Origin: Platerodrilus igneus
Taxonomy: Eukaryota; Arthropoda; Insecta; Coleoptera; Lycidae
DNA: 64,000 nt
NCBI GenBank assembly: GCA_036346225.1
Contig: JARFIW010000139.1
Span: 6,262,001 to 6,326,000, forward strand
Reading direction: 5' to 3'
Shown here one piece after another: positions 1 through 11,189 of this stretch. The notes beneath the pieces are model-generated. The model was not told where the DNA came from and did no database searches. It worked only from the letters and a program-made list of their open reading frames with translations. A program made the translations under genes and the position numbers. Every line of letters begins with the position of its first letter. Within the stretch, counting starts at the first letter, position 1.

Positions 1-660
1 CTTCTCGTTTGCGTTTCTTTTGGTTTCAACGTCCCATGTTATTAATTTATGGTCAGAGAGCGTTTCCTCGTCCGACATTAATTTCCAATTACAAATCGTT
101 TCTAACATTTCGTGCGAGACTGCAGTAATATCTATAAAACTGCTGCCTCTATGCCCCTCAAACGTAGGTGAATCATTAGTGTTTATCACACTAAGGTCCC
201 ATCCCGTAAAAAGATCAGCAACCTGCGAGCCTCTATCGTCTTCGATAGGGCTGCCCCATAGTGGCGACTTGGCATTAAAATCTCCCCCGATGATTAGATT
301 TTTATTTCTGCCGATTTTACGAATAATACTATCTACTTGATTTATCAAGACCTCGGTTTGGGGATTTTCCCGTCGGGAATCGACCGGCGGGAGGTACGCG
401 CTTATTACGTAGAACGCATTTCCCCCTGATTTGATTTCGGCCGTCGTTAAAAATGCTTTCGATAAATTATTTAATATAATTCCGGCGCACGTTCCATTAT
501 TTATTATTATCCTGCTACGTGGTCGTTCACTATTCGCGTTTAAGACGGTAACCCCTCTCCCAAAACCTGTTATTTTATGGCCATATAGGTGCGGTTCCTG
601 TATAAGCCCGATGTCGATATTATTTTCGATGAATAACTTTACGAAGTTATTTGTTGCGAC
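1..660 (-). pseudogene. R1-like non-LTR retrotransposon endonuclease domain, partial
   Basis: The minus strand is open for 220 codons from 660 down to the left edge. It reads as the apurinic-like (EEP) endonuclease of a non-LTR ORF2, which nicks target DNA to prime reverse transcription. Visible motifs in order are QEPHLYG near residue 20, a YVISAYLPP segment near residue 85, GGDFNAKSPLWGS near residue 125 and LSDHKLI near residue 205, which supply the conserved E, D/N and D-H catalytic positions. The layout fits the R1/TRAS/Jockey side of the non-LTR tree. The usual N-terminal start is missing: stops lie immediately upstream at 661-720, so the copy is broken at its 5' side. The reverse transcriptase would lie left of the window. 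The family call is firm; the clade is an inference. Confidence 0.85.
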
Positions 661-1016
661 TTAAGAGCAACAGATGTAAAAGTGTTAAAGTTCTCCGTAA
701 AAGTGCTTGTACCTAATGAGAGCTACCTGAACATGTTAAGACCACTAGTTTATTGGGAGTGTGGGTATGTAAAGGTCAGCAACAGAGTTCATGGCAGCAC
801 GGTATTTCACAGTGATTGGAAAAGCATCCATTATACTTCAATGTCCAATCTGGACAGAAACAGGACGCTTTTAAACTCTATTGTAGTTTGTCGCAGAAGC
901 GTTTGTACCTGATGTACCACTTATCACTCCGTTGCAGACAATTGGTCAGTTTTGGATAAACGAAACAACAAGTCTAAAACTATAATTTAATTTTGTATTT
1001 AAAATAGTATTTAATA
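661..1016. other. No recognised gene
   Basis: The stretch between the endonuclease fragment and the minus-strand ORF has only short open frames. None resembles a family I know, and no RNA gene or clear repeat boundary is visible. Confidence 0.4.
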
Positions 1017-1631
1017 CTATAAAATTTTAGTTTTACGTGTACCACGTTGATTGTTAGCCTTATGTAAATTTTCCATTGCTTTTAAGTTTTCCGCAGTTAA
1101 CCGCGCTTGTAGTTTTGGTGTACTTGAAGCATCTCCAGAGGCATCTTGCGTACTGGAAGCTTCAAAAGATTTATTTACGGGTTGCTGAATTGGCCCAGAT
1201 AAATATTCTTCTTCCTTATGTTTTTGTTTTGCGGAAGGCATGCGCAATTGCTTTTCAACTCGCGTATTAGAAGCAGGAACCTGCTGTTTTACTGTTGATG
1301 CACTTAAATCGTTTTGTTTGTTGAGGCTCTTAGATTTATCTTGTAAAGCTTCAGACACGTCTTCTGTTTTTGAAGTACTAGAAGTTTGGATATTTTTAGA
1401 ACTTATGCGTAATTCTTTCAAAGCTTGCACGCTAGCCTCAAATGAACCTTTTGGGTATTTGGTATTAAGAAGACGCTCTTTAAACTTCTTAGCCTTATCC
1501 TTTTCTCGTAGTTCTTGTATATTTTTGGGTATATTATATCGTTTTGTTGTGGCTAGCTGTGTAGTATCGTCCGTTAAAACAAATATATCATCTGAATGAT
1601 TCTCTAGAACCTTCTGGAATAAGTTTTTCAT
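1017..1631 (-). CDS. Hypothetical basic, Ser/Lys/Gln-rich protein, 204 aa
   Basis: This is an uninterrupted minus-strand frame from an ATG at 1631 to a stop at 1017. The N-terminal third is helix-like and charged (FKERLL, QELREKDKAKKF). The middle is low-complexity and rich in S, T, K and Q, and the C-terminus is basic (RGTRKTKIL). I see no domain, signal peptide or membrane segment and do not recognise it. The frame extends upstream of the ATG to a stop near 1673, and a second open frame overlaps it there, so the true start could be an exon boundary or lie before a frameshift. It lies on the same strand as the ORF at 11868-12320, from which it is separated by an inserted LTR. The two could have belonged to one element, but this is inference. 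Confidence 0.4.
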   Translation of the reverse strand: MKNLFQKVLENHSDDIFVLTDDTTQLATTKRYNIPKNIQELREKDKAKKFKERLLNTKYPKGSFEASVQALKELRISSKNIQTSSTSKTEDVSEALQDKSKSLNKQNDLSASTVKQQVPASNTRVEKQLRMPSAKQKHKEEEYLSGPIQQPVNKSFEASSTQDASGDASSTPKLQARLTAENLKAMENLHKANNQRGTRKTKIL

Positions 1632-1916
1632 ATATAAATTTAGTAGTCTTTCTAAAATTACTCACCAATCTACAAGGTGAAACACCTTTAGCTTTAAGTC
1701 TAGTGCTTTCTTTTAATTGTTTTCTTTTTAGCAGTTCTTCAAACGATATGGTACGACCAATATTTGATTTTGGTAATGGGGGTTGTACAGGTCTAAATAT
1801 ATTTGGACCATTCTTTATAATTGGTGTTTGATATATACCTGTCTCGATTTCATTTCTTAAAGTAGTACCTACTCTATACGATCTAGGCCGAACTGATTCA
1901 TTTTGTTTTCAGATAA
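1587..1916 (-). pseudogene. Open frame without ATG overlapping the 204-aa ORF
   Basis: About 109 sense codons with no methionine run on the minus strand and end at a stop near 1587. They overlap the start of the 204-aa frame, offset by one base. The content is charged and plausible as protein (ISFEELLKRKQLKE, then PNIFRPVQPP upstream). A GTGAGT splice-donor-like sequence lies near the frame change at about 1660. Either this is an upstream exon or the upstream half of the 204-aa ORF separated by a one-base frameshift. No family is recognised. Confidence 0.3.
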
Positions 1917-3107
1917 ATACAAGTGAGACATCGTGGAAGAATTTTATATCTGCAAGAAAAAAATATTAATAAACGTCTTGATCTGATGGTATTACTAAAA
2001 AAAAATTTTTTTAATATCGGCGTTTTTACACTGCTACGTTCATTTTCGGAAATAATTGGTTAGTTCATGTACGATAATTTTTAACTCAAATCCCTTTCGC
2101 GTGTTTAAAATTGCATTGCAATTAATAATAAATATCCTATATATTTTACTTGATAAATCTTTCTGCTCATTAATAAAAATAAATATCCTTTCTAAGAATT
2201 CCTGAACGCGGATTTTATGCCATAATTAGATAGGCGAGAACGTCCTTCCAAGTATCCAATATATAATGCTGGTGTGTTTTCCCTTTTGAAAGAATTTGTC
2301 GAAATTATTGCAATAAACTCGGGTTTTCCAGTTTTGAAGCCTCAACAACGATATTACTATGAGCTTTGGTTCTTAGTTAAACAAAATTAATATTCATTTT
2401 GCTTTGTAATCTGCACAAGTAAACACGTGTAGAATGTTTGGTTGTTTCCGCTTTGGTTGAGCGAATTTCGAGCACGCATTATAGCGTGGTGGGTATTTAG
2501 GGTTTTTAAAAAATTATACCTTCCGACTACCACGAATTAATTCTATTTGTAATTGCTTTAGCTTTCTTCCGGCGGCTTTAAAGCTTCAATGAATGGTCAT
2601 ACCTGGTTCTGATGCGATAACCACCCCAAGACGAAATCACGCATATCTCTTCTCTGCTCCGTTATTAAAGACGGCAACAATTACGAAGGTGAGTGGTTGT
2701 TCCATATTTTATTTCTATGGGCTCTTGAGACGGGTCAAACTAGTACCTCTCCGCTTTATTGGTGGACTAAATTTAATAATGATAGAAAGATGATCTTTAT
2801 GCGTGTGATGGGGTTGATCATTAGTTAGATTAGGAAAATAGTTATTAATTTCGTTTTTGGGGAATTTGTATGTAATCGTAATTTAGAACTGTTGGTTTAC
2901 CGTGGGTTTTTTTTGTGTTCTAAATTTTTTATTAGATTAAGACATTGTACTGCCAATGTGGCATAACTGATTTTACAGTTACAACCATTTAGAGCTGTGG
3001 TTTTTAAGGTTGCGTTGGGGTTTTTTTTTGGTTGGTTGCTGAATAACTTATGGAGAGATACCTAAAAACAACAGCTCGCTATTCCAAAACTGTTTTCTGT
3101 TTATTGT

Positions 3108-3110
<3 letters not shown>

Positions 3111-3147
<37 letters not shown>
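3111..3147. repeat. (TA)n tract, left border of Penelope-like cluster
   Basis: A perfect AT dinucleotide run lies exactly where homology to the sister LTR stops. It abuts the 3' end of the minus-strand Penelope-like copy. Penelope-like elements are known to insert into TA-rich targets. Confidence 0.9.
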
Positions 3148-3150
<3 letters not shown>

Positions 3151-3632
3151 CGTTTTTAATGGGTTTGAGGTCAGCTGGTAAAAGGAAAACTCTTTTATAA
3201 TGCCTAAATTTTCGGATATATTTAATCCTTGATCACAGGCTTCTAAAAATGTTACAAACAACTAGGTTAAATTATATAAATATTAATTGCAACTTACAAG
3301 ATGAGTTGTTTTATAAAATTAACATCGAAGTATTAAACATGACTAGTTTTTCACTTTTAAACGTATGAAGGATATATAATTTGTATAAGAAGAAATGTAA
3401 AAATAAAAATTATGTCAGATTTTAAAATATTTCAAATTTTCTGTTTTAATAGGATACCTGATACCTTTATTTAATGTATATGTTATGTTGTATGTGATAG
3501 TTGTTGTTTGTATGTGTGTGTATGTGTGTGTATGTGTGTGTGTGTATGCGCATGCGTTAGGTTTTGTGGTGTGTATGTGTCTATGTATTTATAACGTTAA
3601 ACATATTTACAAATATTACATTAGGTATGTAG
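3148..3632 (-). other. 3' UTR and terminus of Penelope-like element 1
   Basis: The terminal 150 bases next to the TA tract match the segment after the (TA)n at 62304-62356. Shared strings are GGTCAGCTGG, GCCTAAATTTTCG and CTTGATCACAGGC on the plus strand, so two copies of this family are present. A TG-rich microsatellite lies at about 3508-3545. Confidence 0.7.
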
Positions 3633-5767
3633 CTATGTTTCAAAATTAAGTAAATATGTGTAAATCGAGCTCAAACCACTAATATCCGTTTTTTTATTTA
3701 TACTATCTTTTGCACTAAAAATGTGATACATTTCAAGAAATAGTCTTTTTTGTCTATCTTTCTCTAATTCTAAAATTTTTGGATTTTTGAAATCTACTCT
3801 GTGATCTAAATTAGCTGAATGACTCGATAAAGCACAGGAATTTGGTTTAACTTTTATGTCACTTCTGTGTTGAGTTATACGTTGATTTAAGGATTGACAT
3901 GTTTGTCCAATATACAAGCCATTACAATCTAAACAATTAATTTGGTACACAATATTTTTCTGAAATAGTTCGGGTGTTTTATCTTTTAATTTTGAAAAAA
4001 GATTGTTGACTGTTAAAATATTTTTCTGTGCATACTTAAAATTATAATTTTTAAATACTTTAATTAGCTTATGAGTTAATTCATTGTCTATATTTGGTAT
4101 TGTTTTATATATTTCTAAATTTTTGCTGTCGTTACTACTTGTGTTATTTTTGTTTATATTACTGTTACTGTTGTTTATGTTTTTATATTCTTCAGAGGTA
4201 TATAGTAATTTTGTTATTAGAGGAGTAGGATAGTTGTTGTTTTTTAAAATGTTTGAAAGTTTTTTTATATTTTTATTGTAGAATGTTGGATGACATATTC
4301 TTTTAATTCGATTTTTTAATCCTAAAATGAAATTTATTTTTGTTTTGAAAGGGTGATACGAATGGTAATTTAAATATCTGTTGGAATGGCTTTGTTTTTG
4401 ATACCAATCTAAAATTATTTTATTTTCATCGTTTCGAATTAATAAAGTGTCTAGGAAAGGTACCGATTTATTTGATTCTGTTTCTATTGTGAATTGGATA
4501 TGACTATTATAGCTATTAAAAATATTAACGGTTTCAAATATTTTATTTTCTGGGATAGCCGTTATTAAATCATCGACAAATTTTTTTAAAAATGGAAGGT
4601 TAAACGGAAGTTGTGGAATAACACTATTTAATAATTCATCCATAACTATTTGTGCTATAATGGGACTAAGATTTGATCCCATTGGACATCCAAAAATTTG
4701 TAAATAAAATTTATTATTAAAGGAAAAATAACTGTTATCAAAAAGAAATTCAATGATTTGTAAAAAAATAGTTTTTGAAAATTTACAATTTGGTTCAATT
4801 GCATTCCAAACTTTACTGATGTTGTTAATAACTAAGTCTTTAGGGATATTTGTAAAAAGAGATACAACGTCCAAACTTACTAATACATAACTTTTTGGTA
4901 ATTGAAAATTGTTTAATTGTTCCGAAAATTCAAAAGAATCTGTTATATTATGATTGTTTTTAGGGATAGATTTTGTTAGAATTTCAGAAATGAATTTTGA
5001 AAGCTTATCAGTTGCTGCATTGTTTGTAGCAACAATCGGACGTAGTGGATAATTGTCTTTGTGTATTTTTGGAGACCATAAAGTTTTGGGATTGTGCTGT
5101 TATAATTATTAAAAGATTTTGCCTCTAAATCACTAATCATTTTTTTATTTTTTAATAGTTTTATAAGATCTAACGTTTGTTTCTGTAATTTTGCGGTTGG
5201 ATCATTTTTAATTTCATTGTATATATCATTATCCATTAGTAAATCAGACATTTTTTGTAAATAACTTGTTTTAGATATAGCAACGGTGACATTGCCTTTA
5301 TCAGCTTTAACTATTAACAAATCTTCATTTTCCTTTAAAAATTTTTTGCATTGAATATAGTCGTACAAGAATTTTGATTTCCTTTTTGTGTTTTGACGGA
5401 CAAAGTTTGTAATAATATTAGTGATGTAAGCTCGATTTAGGTTTCTATCTTCTTCCTTCGTTTCTAAAATTAAATTTTCTAAATCCGCTAATAATTTTAT
5501 AATTACATTGCTACTGAATGGAGGTTGTAAACTAAATTTTGGACCTAATGCAAGAATTACTTGTATGTTATTAGGTATTTCTACTGTGCTAATATTTTTA
5601 AACCAATTTGAAGTTTCAAAGATTTCAATTTTATTTAATTTTGAAAGTTTGTCAAATTTTTTAAAGTTGACAAGTTTGACTTTTTGAAATTTTTGATTAT
5701 ATAAAATTCTTTGTCTGCGTTCATATTCGTTAAATATATAATTTGGAATAATATTAGCAACATACAA
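3633..5767 (-). pseudogene. Penelope-like element protein: reverse transcriptase with GIY-YIG endonuclease
   Basis: Two minus-strand frames (5767-4976, 263 aa; 4874-3633, 413 aa) are parts of one protein of roughly 700 residues, close to normal Penelope-like length. It would copy element RNA and cut target DNA. The second frame carries reverse transcriptase motifs DVVSLFTNIP, GCPMGSNLSPI and FVDDL (catalytic Asp pair). It then has a C-terminal GIY-YIG nuclease: CNGLYIGQTCQS followed by R and QHRSDI. The first frame holds the Penelope N-terminal region and reaches IPKLYGL, where a one-base deletion near 5085 shifts the frame before the expected PKIHKD-type motif. About 100 bases between the frames are out of frame. 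It appears recently inactivated and otherwise well preserved. Confidence 0.9.
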
Positions 5768-5855
5768 GTCAAACTTGTCAACCTTAAAAAATTTGACAAA
5801 CTTTCAAAATTAAATAAAATTGAAATCTTTGAAACTTCAAATTGGTTTAAATATA
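5598..5855. repeat. Inverted duplicate of the Penelope 5' coding end
   Basis: The plus strand at about 5765-5855 repeats, inverted, the start of the minus-strand ORF at about 5598-5680 (shared GAAATCTTTGAAACTTCAAA and AATTTGACAAACTTTC). It therefore forms a hairpin of some 85 bp arms at the 5' end of the element. Inverted 5' fragments attached to Penelope copies are known for the family and explain the short ORFs read here on both strands. Confidence 0.75.
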
Positions 5856-5916
5856 TCACATCAATGATATGCTTCGGAATGAGACAGGCATAATAGCAGT
5901 TCACTTCAAAACGCAC

Positions 5917-7345
5917 TTATTCAGTCCACGTGGGTTAGATATCACGCAAACAGTAATATCGATTTTTTACCACTCAAGCGAGGGTAGAAGGAAACATTTA
6001 ATATGCATAAGAGAAGAATAGAGTTAATATAGGCGGGATTTTTAAGACGTCACTGAATATATCATTGGTCTAAATAGTTAGTTGTAAAACAGACAAACAC
6101 GGGAAAATTTGAATGCGGGTTTTTCGAAAAATATCGTATCAAAGAGCTAAATTTCAAAGATTTGAAAACGGTTATACCAAAATTTGAAGAAGTATTATTT
6201 TAAATGAAGTATTTCGAGTGAAGAGTGGCCGAGACGTGACATTTTGAATTGTATAAATACTCTAAGAAAATTAATAGGGCTCTTTTGGTATTTTCATCGC
6301 TTTAGACTACGTTCAGAAATCCACCACGAGCTTGTAAGTATTTAAAATTTTTAAATTAAATAGTACAGTGTTGGCCTCATAGTTTGAAACGCGGATAGTG
6401 TCGAGTTTAATTTTATTAAGGTGCAACAGATATTTTAACAAGCTCGTGAAGTAAAGTAAAGTAACGTAAATTAAAATTATGCAATTATAAAAAAAGTGTG
6501 ATCTACTTGGATTTGGATTTGGATAGATCTTGAATGAATAGCATGCAGCACAACTTAGATGGTGTTCATCTATAAATAGCTGGAGGCGGCAAGCAGAACA
6601 GAACCACGAAACTGATGGTGCAGGAACTTAACTTCTTCGTCAACGGAGTAGCGATCTTCAAGAAATTCCAGGTAACGCATTAGAATTTGCTGTTTTTATA
6701 AACTATGAAAATTATTGTTATGTGTGAGAGTGGACTTTGATGGTATTTTGCATTGTTTTGCGTATTGAAAATAATACTTATAACTAACTTTGATGATAGT
6801 ATTTGAATGTAAATCTAAAGGTGTATATAAAGCTTATTAACGTTCCTCATGAATTTCAATTTTTATTGTTAAGAGTACATGGGTTTTTTTGTGTTTGTAG
6901 TAAGAGTATGCAAAGTAAAAAGCATACATTAATAAAATAAACTGGGTTATCATGAGATCACCATACTCCAGAGTGTACTAATTAGAAATAATTAAAAATA
7001 AAAAAGAAAAATAAGGTATTATTCAGGGCCCATTTACTCCTGTTACATTCAATGTGTTTAATATTTCAATTTAAAATCTTGGACTTTACAAAAATAGAAT
7101 TTATTGAGGTGTAACTTGAGCACCGAAATGTAAATAATCTTCAATTTTTATTTGTAAATAGTGGTAAATAAATATTGTATGATTGTTGTATTATTTTGTG
7201 GTTTTATTGCGAGTGTGCGTGAACGATAAAGAGTATGATAGTAAATCTAGGTATCCAAGAGGAGGCGCAACTGAGCTAGCCGGGGAGCTGTTGAAGAAAT
7301 CAATTAAAGTGATGGAGCAGGAATCTGGGTAAGAATTATTTTTTT
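5917..7345 (+). repeat. Left arm of a large inverted repeat with promoter-like and splice-like sites
   Basis: This 1.4 kb segment is repeated in inverted orientation at about 9618-10665. Shared landmarks include AGTAATATCGAT, a TATAAATACTCTAAG TATA box, GAGCTTGTAAGT, TGAGGCCAACACTGT, GAGCTTGTT, GGGCCC next to TTTACTCC, AATAAATATTGTA and GAATCTGGGTAAGA. A short open stretch near 7225-7332 (…SRYPRGGATELAGELLKK…) is conserved but carries a stop in the other arm. It may be an LTR-like unit of an unrecognised element; no coding region for one is attached. The central 2.3 kb (7346-9617) forms the loop. Confidence 0.7.
6252..6339 (+). promoter_or_regulatory. TATA box and downstream splice donor in left arm
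   Basis: TATAAATA at 6252-6259 is followed about 80 bases later by GTAAGT at 6334-6339. Both sites and their spacing are kept in the diverged inverted copy (TATA at 10305-10312 and donor at 10224-10229, minus strand), which argues for selection or recent common function rather than chance. Confidence 0.5.
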
Positions 7346-7452
7346 TGAAAATTCTCTTTTTTGTGAAATTTATGACAATTTTTGGTGAATTAATAAAATG
7401 CTCGAATGCTTTTTTTACACTGGCGAGGCTTTATAGAAGTTACACAGCAATT

Positions 7453-7454
<2 letters not shown>

Positions 7455-7499
<45 letters not shown>
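7455..7499. repeat. (TA)n tract
   Basis: A dinucleotide run of about 45 bases marks the junction between the left inverted arm and the central unit. Confidence 0.9.
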
Positions 7500-7502
<3 letters not shown>

Positions 7503-9463
7503 CAATTGTTCTTGGGAATTTTGGGTCTTTCAATACACGCTACAATCAATAAACTATTTTATACTTGTCAATACATAATCTATTTGTTATCGTTCACCAG
7601 ACGTTTCAACCTCATTACACAGGTCTTTATCAATGGTTACTATAACAGAAAGTACATACAATTTTATTTACGTATATATTTTACTGTTACCTTAAAACGA
7701 AATTCAAATGCACAAATAAATTTTAATATACACAGGTATACATTACACATACCAATGAATATATTTATCAAATGTTTATTTACACATAGGTAGGTTGGTT
7801 CGTTACAAACGTTAAACTAATATCATTTTATCCGAAATGACAGTTATTATTTTAGTAAGCTAATCGTATGTTATCTGTTTTACCGGTAATAACCTTGACA
7901 TTTATTCCTTGATTTAATATTAATACTTATGTAGAGATTATTATCAATGTTTATGCTGTGTTTTAATTTAATTATATTTGGTATTTTTATTTAGTTTTTA
8001 ATTGTCCACACTATTTAATATTTAAAACTCATGCACATTACATGTAAATTATTAATGCTATTTTAGTAAAATTATTTACGTATAGGAGGCTATATTGTTT
8101 TAACCTTAAACTAATATTCATTTTCCGAATTGACATTATATTTGTAGATAATCGTATGGTCGTTATCTGTTTTACCGATTATTACATTGAATTTATTTCT
8201 TAATTTAATATTATACTATACGTAGAGATTATGATCTATTTATTGCTGTATTTTATTTAATTATATTATGGTATATTTTACTTAGCTTTTAATATCAGTC
8301 TTTTCATTAATTGCAGTAGGGGTTTTGCTATATAAATCATTTCCAATATTTCTCGCTTTTTGGTTTATTTCAGTTTTATAATTTTGTTTGTTTAAAATCA
8401 AAATTATGTTTTGCTGTTGTCTCATGCTTAGTAAGTGCTAGTACTAAGATTTTTCTTATACATAATTTATGACCATTAAGGCGTTGTAATAAGGTTTGTG
8501 AGTTTGTCCAATAATAGCAGTTAAGTTTGTTATGACTATAGAAATCTTTAATATATGTTTTTGTTTATTTAGTTTTACGTAATATTTTTAGATTACTAAA
8601 TAATTCAAATTAGTATTTTGTTGCTATGTTAGTTGAATGTGTTATTGGTTTCTTACAATTATGACCATTATGTAGGACGTTTTAAGTGTTTATTTTCGAA
8701 AATAATTTCCAGTTTAGTTTGAAGAATTTATATATATAGTTTTTAAAATGTTTTATTATTTATGTTTTGCAGATTATAAATATTTTGTTAAATATTGTTT
8801 GTGGCTATTTTAGGTTGTTTTAACAGATTTGAAGTTCTCTAAAGCTCGTAATAATATTATGAATGATTTTAATTTTATTCTGTTACATAATTTCATGACT
8901 ATTGTAATTTAAATACGTTATTAAAATTATTAATAATGTTCTGATGTTATTGTTTTTACAGTGCCTTTTAGCTTTCTTAAATAATGACTGTCATTCGAAT
9001 TCAACTGAAAATATTGAGTTAACGTTTTAAAGATATAGGTGACGCAATGACATAGTGCTAATGTAATGCATATGACTAAGCATATATTCTGTAGTAATGT
9101 AAATGCTATGAGAAACGTGGTGTGCGCTGTGCATAAAATGAAAGCTGATGTACTGTGATGTGAGTTGTGACTGATGTTTAAGGAGCAGTGGAAATGTGTG
9201 AAATGAAATGTAAATAATTATATGGGATCGTTAATAATGTGAAATGTAAAACTTTGCTAGCTGTATAGTGGAAACAGGATAGATAACTTGATGTAATAGT
9301 ATGGTTGTAACTTGGTGAAGTGTAATATGATGATATGTTTGACGTAATAAATATGAAATAGTGTTGTTGTATAACTCGATGCTGTAGCGTTGTGGTAAAT
9401 GTATTGATGTTATATTGAAAATGGTAAATATTGATAATTATCAAGAAAGGTCAAGAATAATGT

Positions 9464-9467
<4 letters not shown>
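7500..9467 (-). mobile_element. Central unit of the cluster, probable non-autonomous Penelope-like element
   Basis: No protein motif survives. The end next to the left TA tract carries, on the minus strand at 7591-7636, a helix GACCT...AGGTT followed by GAAACGTCTGG. This resembles the terminal ribozyme-like motif of Penelope-like elements. About 250 bases are directly repeated inside (near 7800-8000 and 8090-8290; shared TTAAACTAATAT, TAATCGTATG, TATCTGTTTTACCG). Small ORFs here are unconvincing. Confidence 0.4.

Positions 9468-9517
<50 letters not shown>
9468..9517. repeat. (TA)n tract
   Basis: A 50-base AT dinucleotide run at the junction of the central unit with the right inverted arm. 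Confidence 0.9.
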
Positions 9518-9519
<2 letters not shown>

Positions 9520-9617
9520 CCGTGTATTTGTCTGGAATCTCAGTAGATTCGAAAATTAATTTATTTTAATTTTCGCAAAATCGAAAATTGCACACAGTAG
9601 AAAAATTAAAAAAAAAA

Positions 9618-10665
9618 GTATCTCTTACCCAGATTCCTCTCTTTATCACCCTAATTCTTCTTCAGTTCCCAGGCTAGATCAGTTGGGCCTCCTCTTGGAT
9701 ACCTAGATTCACTATTATATTCTGTATCGTTCACGCACACTCTCAATACAACCACAAAATAATACAACCATTATACAATATTTATTTACCACTATTTACA
9801 AATAAAATTCAAGATTATCTAGATTTCAGAGATCAAGCTACACCTCAATAAATCCTATTTTTGTACTGTCCTGGATTTTAATTTAAAATATCAAACACAT
9901 TGAATATACCCGGAGTAAATGGGCCCTGAATAATACCTTATTTTCTTTCTGCTGGCCGCCTCTAGTTATTTGTAGATAAACCCATCTAGGTTGTGCTGTT
10001 TGCTCTGCTTTCACGGTACATCCAAATCCAACTCCAAATTAGTTACACTTCTTTCATACTTGCCTACTTTAGTTTAATTAAATTTAAATTTACGTTACTT
10101 CACGTCACTTCACGAGCTTGTTTAAGATAAATGTTGCACGTCAAATTAAAATTTAGACTCGATTCTTATTCGCGTATCAAATTATGAGGCCAACACTGTA
10201 CTATTTAATTTAAAAATATGTATACTTACAAACTCGTATTCTGAAGCGGTGAAAATACTAACAGATCGAAGTTAAGAGAGAGCGCGATGCTAATTCTCTT
10301 AGAGTATTTATATGATTCCGAATGCCACCTCTAGGCCACTCTTCCCGTAAAAAATCTAATTTAAAATAACACTTCCTCAAATTTTGTTTCAACCGTTTTG
10401 AAATCTCAGAAATTTAGCGCGTCGTTACGATATTTTCCAATAAACCCGACTTCAAATATTCTCGTGTTTGTCTGTTCTAGAACTAACTATATCAACCAAT
10501 AGTATATCCATTAACGTCTTAAAAATCCCGTCTATATTAACGCTGCCCCTTTCTTATGCATATTATATGTTTCCTTCTAACCTTGTTTGAGTGGTAGAAA
10601 TCGATATTACTGTCCGCGTTTCAAATTTACTCCATGTGGATTTGTATACGTGCTTTGCGACTGTC
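9618..10665 (-). repeat. Right arm of the large inverted repeat
   Basis: Reverse complement of 5917-7345 with moderate divergence and several deletions. It keeps the TATA box (10305-10312), splice-donor-like site (10224-10229) and GAATCTGGGTAAGA end. The short peptide frame seen in the other arm has a stop here. Confidence 0.7.
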
Positions 10666-11125
10666 GTTTAACCAATATTCTTTGAAACTTGCTTGTTATC
10701 TATAAAAATAAGGGGAACCTGACATTTCGAAAACATGCAGGTGTTCAATTAACCGATGTTTTAACACAACATTTCTAAGAGTTGGTTTTTCAAGGTATTT
10801 TATATTCAACGGCTGTTTATGTGTTAGCAAAGCGTTTCAGCTTGGTATTATCGATTTTTCATGCTTTTATGCGTATTATACGTAATTACCCGTTTAATTA
10901 AACTCCATTAAATTAATAAATAAATTGCACTGGCTTCTAAAATTTATTTTCTTTACGAACCTAACTAAATTTTATTCATTAATTGTAAAATTATGGTAAT
11001 ACTAGTTACTTTAAAATGAACTAAATGAAATAAATTTCGCACGTAAATTCTGGTTGTTTTCTCTATACAAGGTGTTTGAAATTATCTTGTTTATACGTAG
11101 ATTTAGCCCTTTAAAACCACTACAT
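10666..11125. other. No recognised gene
   Basis: AT-rich DNA between the right inverted arm and the last TA tract; no ORF or motif recognised. Confidence 0.4.
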
Positions 11126-11143
11126 AATATATATATATATATA

Positions 11144-11186
<43 letters not shown>
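11126..11186. repeat. (TA)n tract, right border of Penelope-like cluster
   Basis: An imperfect AT run of about 60 bases at which homology to the sister LTR resumes. Confidence 0.9.

Positions 11187-11189
<3 letters not shown>

Noticed and set aside
9178..9444. 88-codon minus-strand ORF rich in Tyr, His and Ser
   Set aside because: AT-rich simple composition within the non-coding central unit; no homologue in the window.
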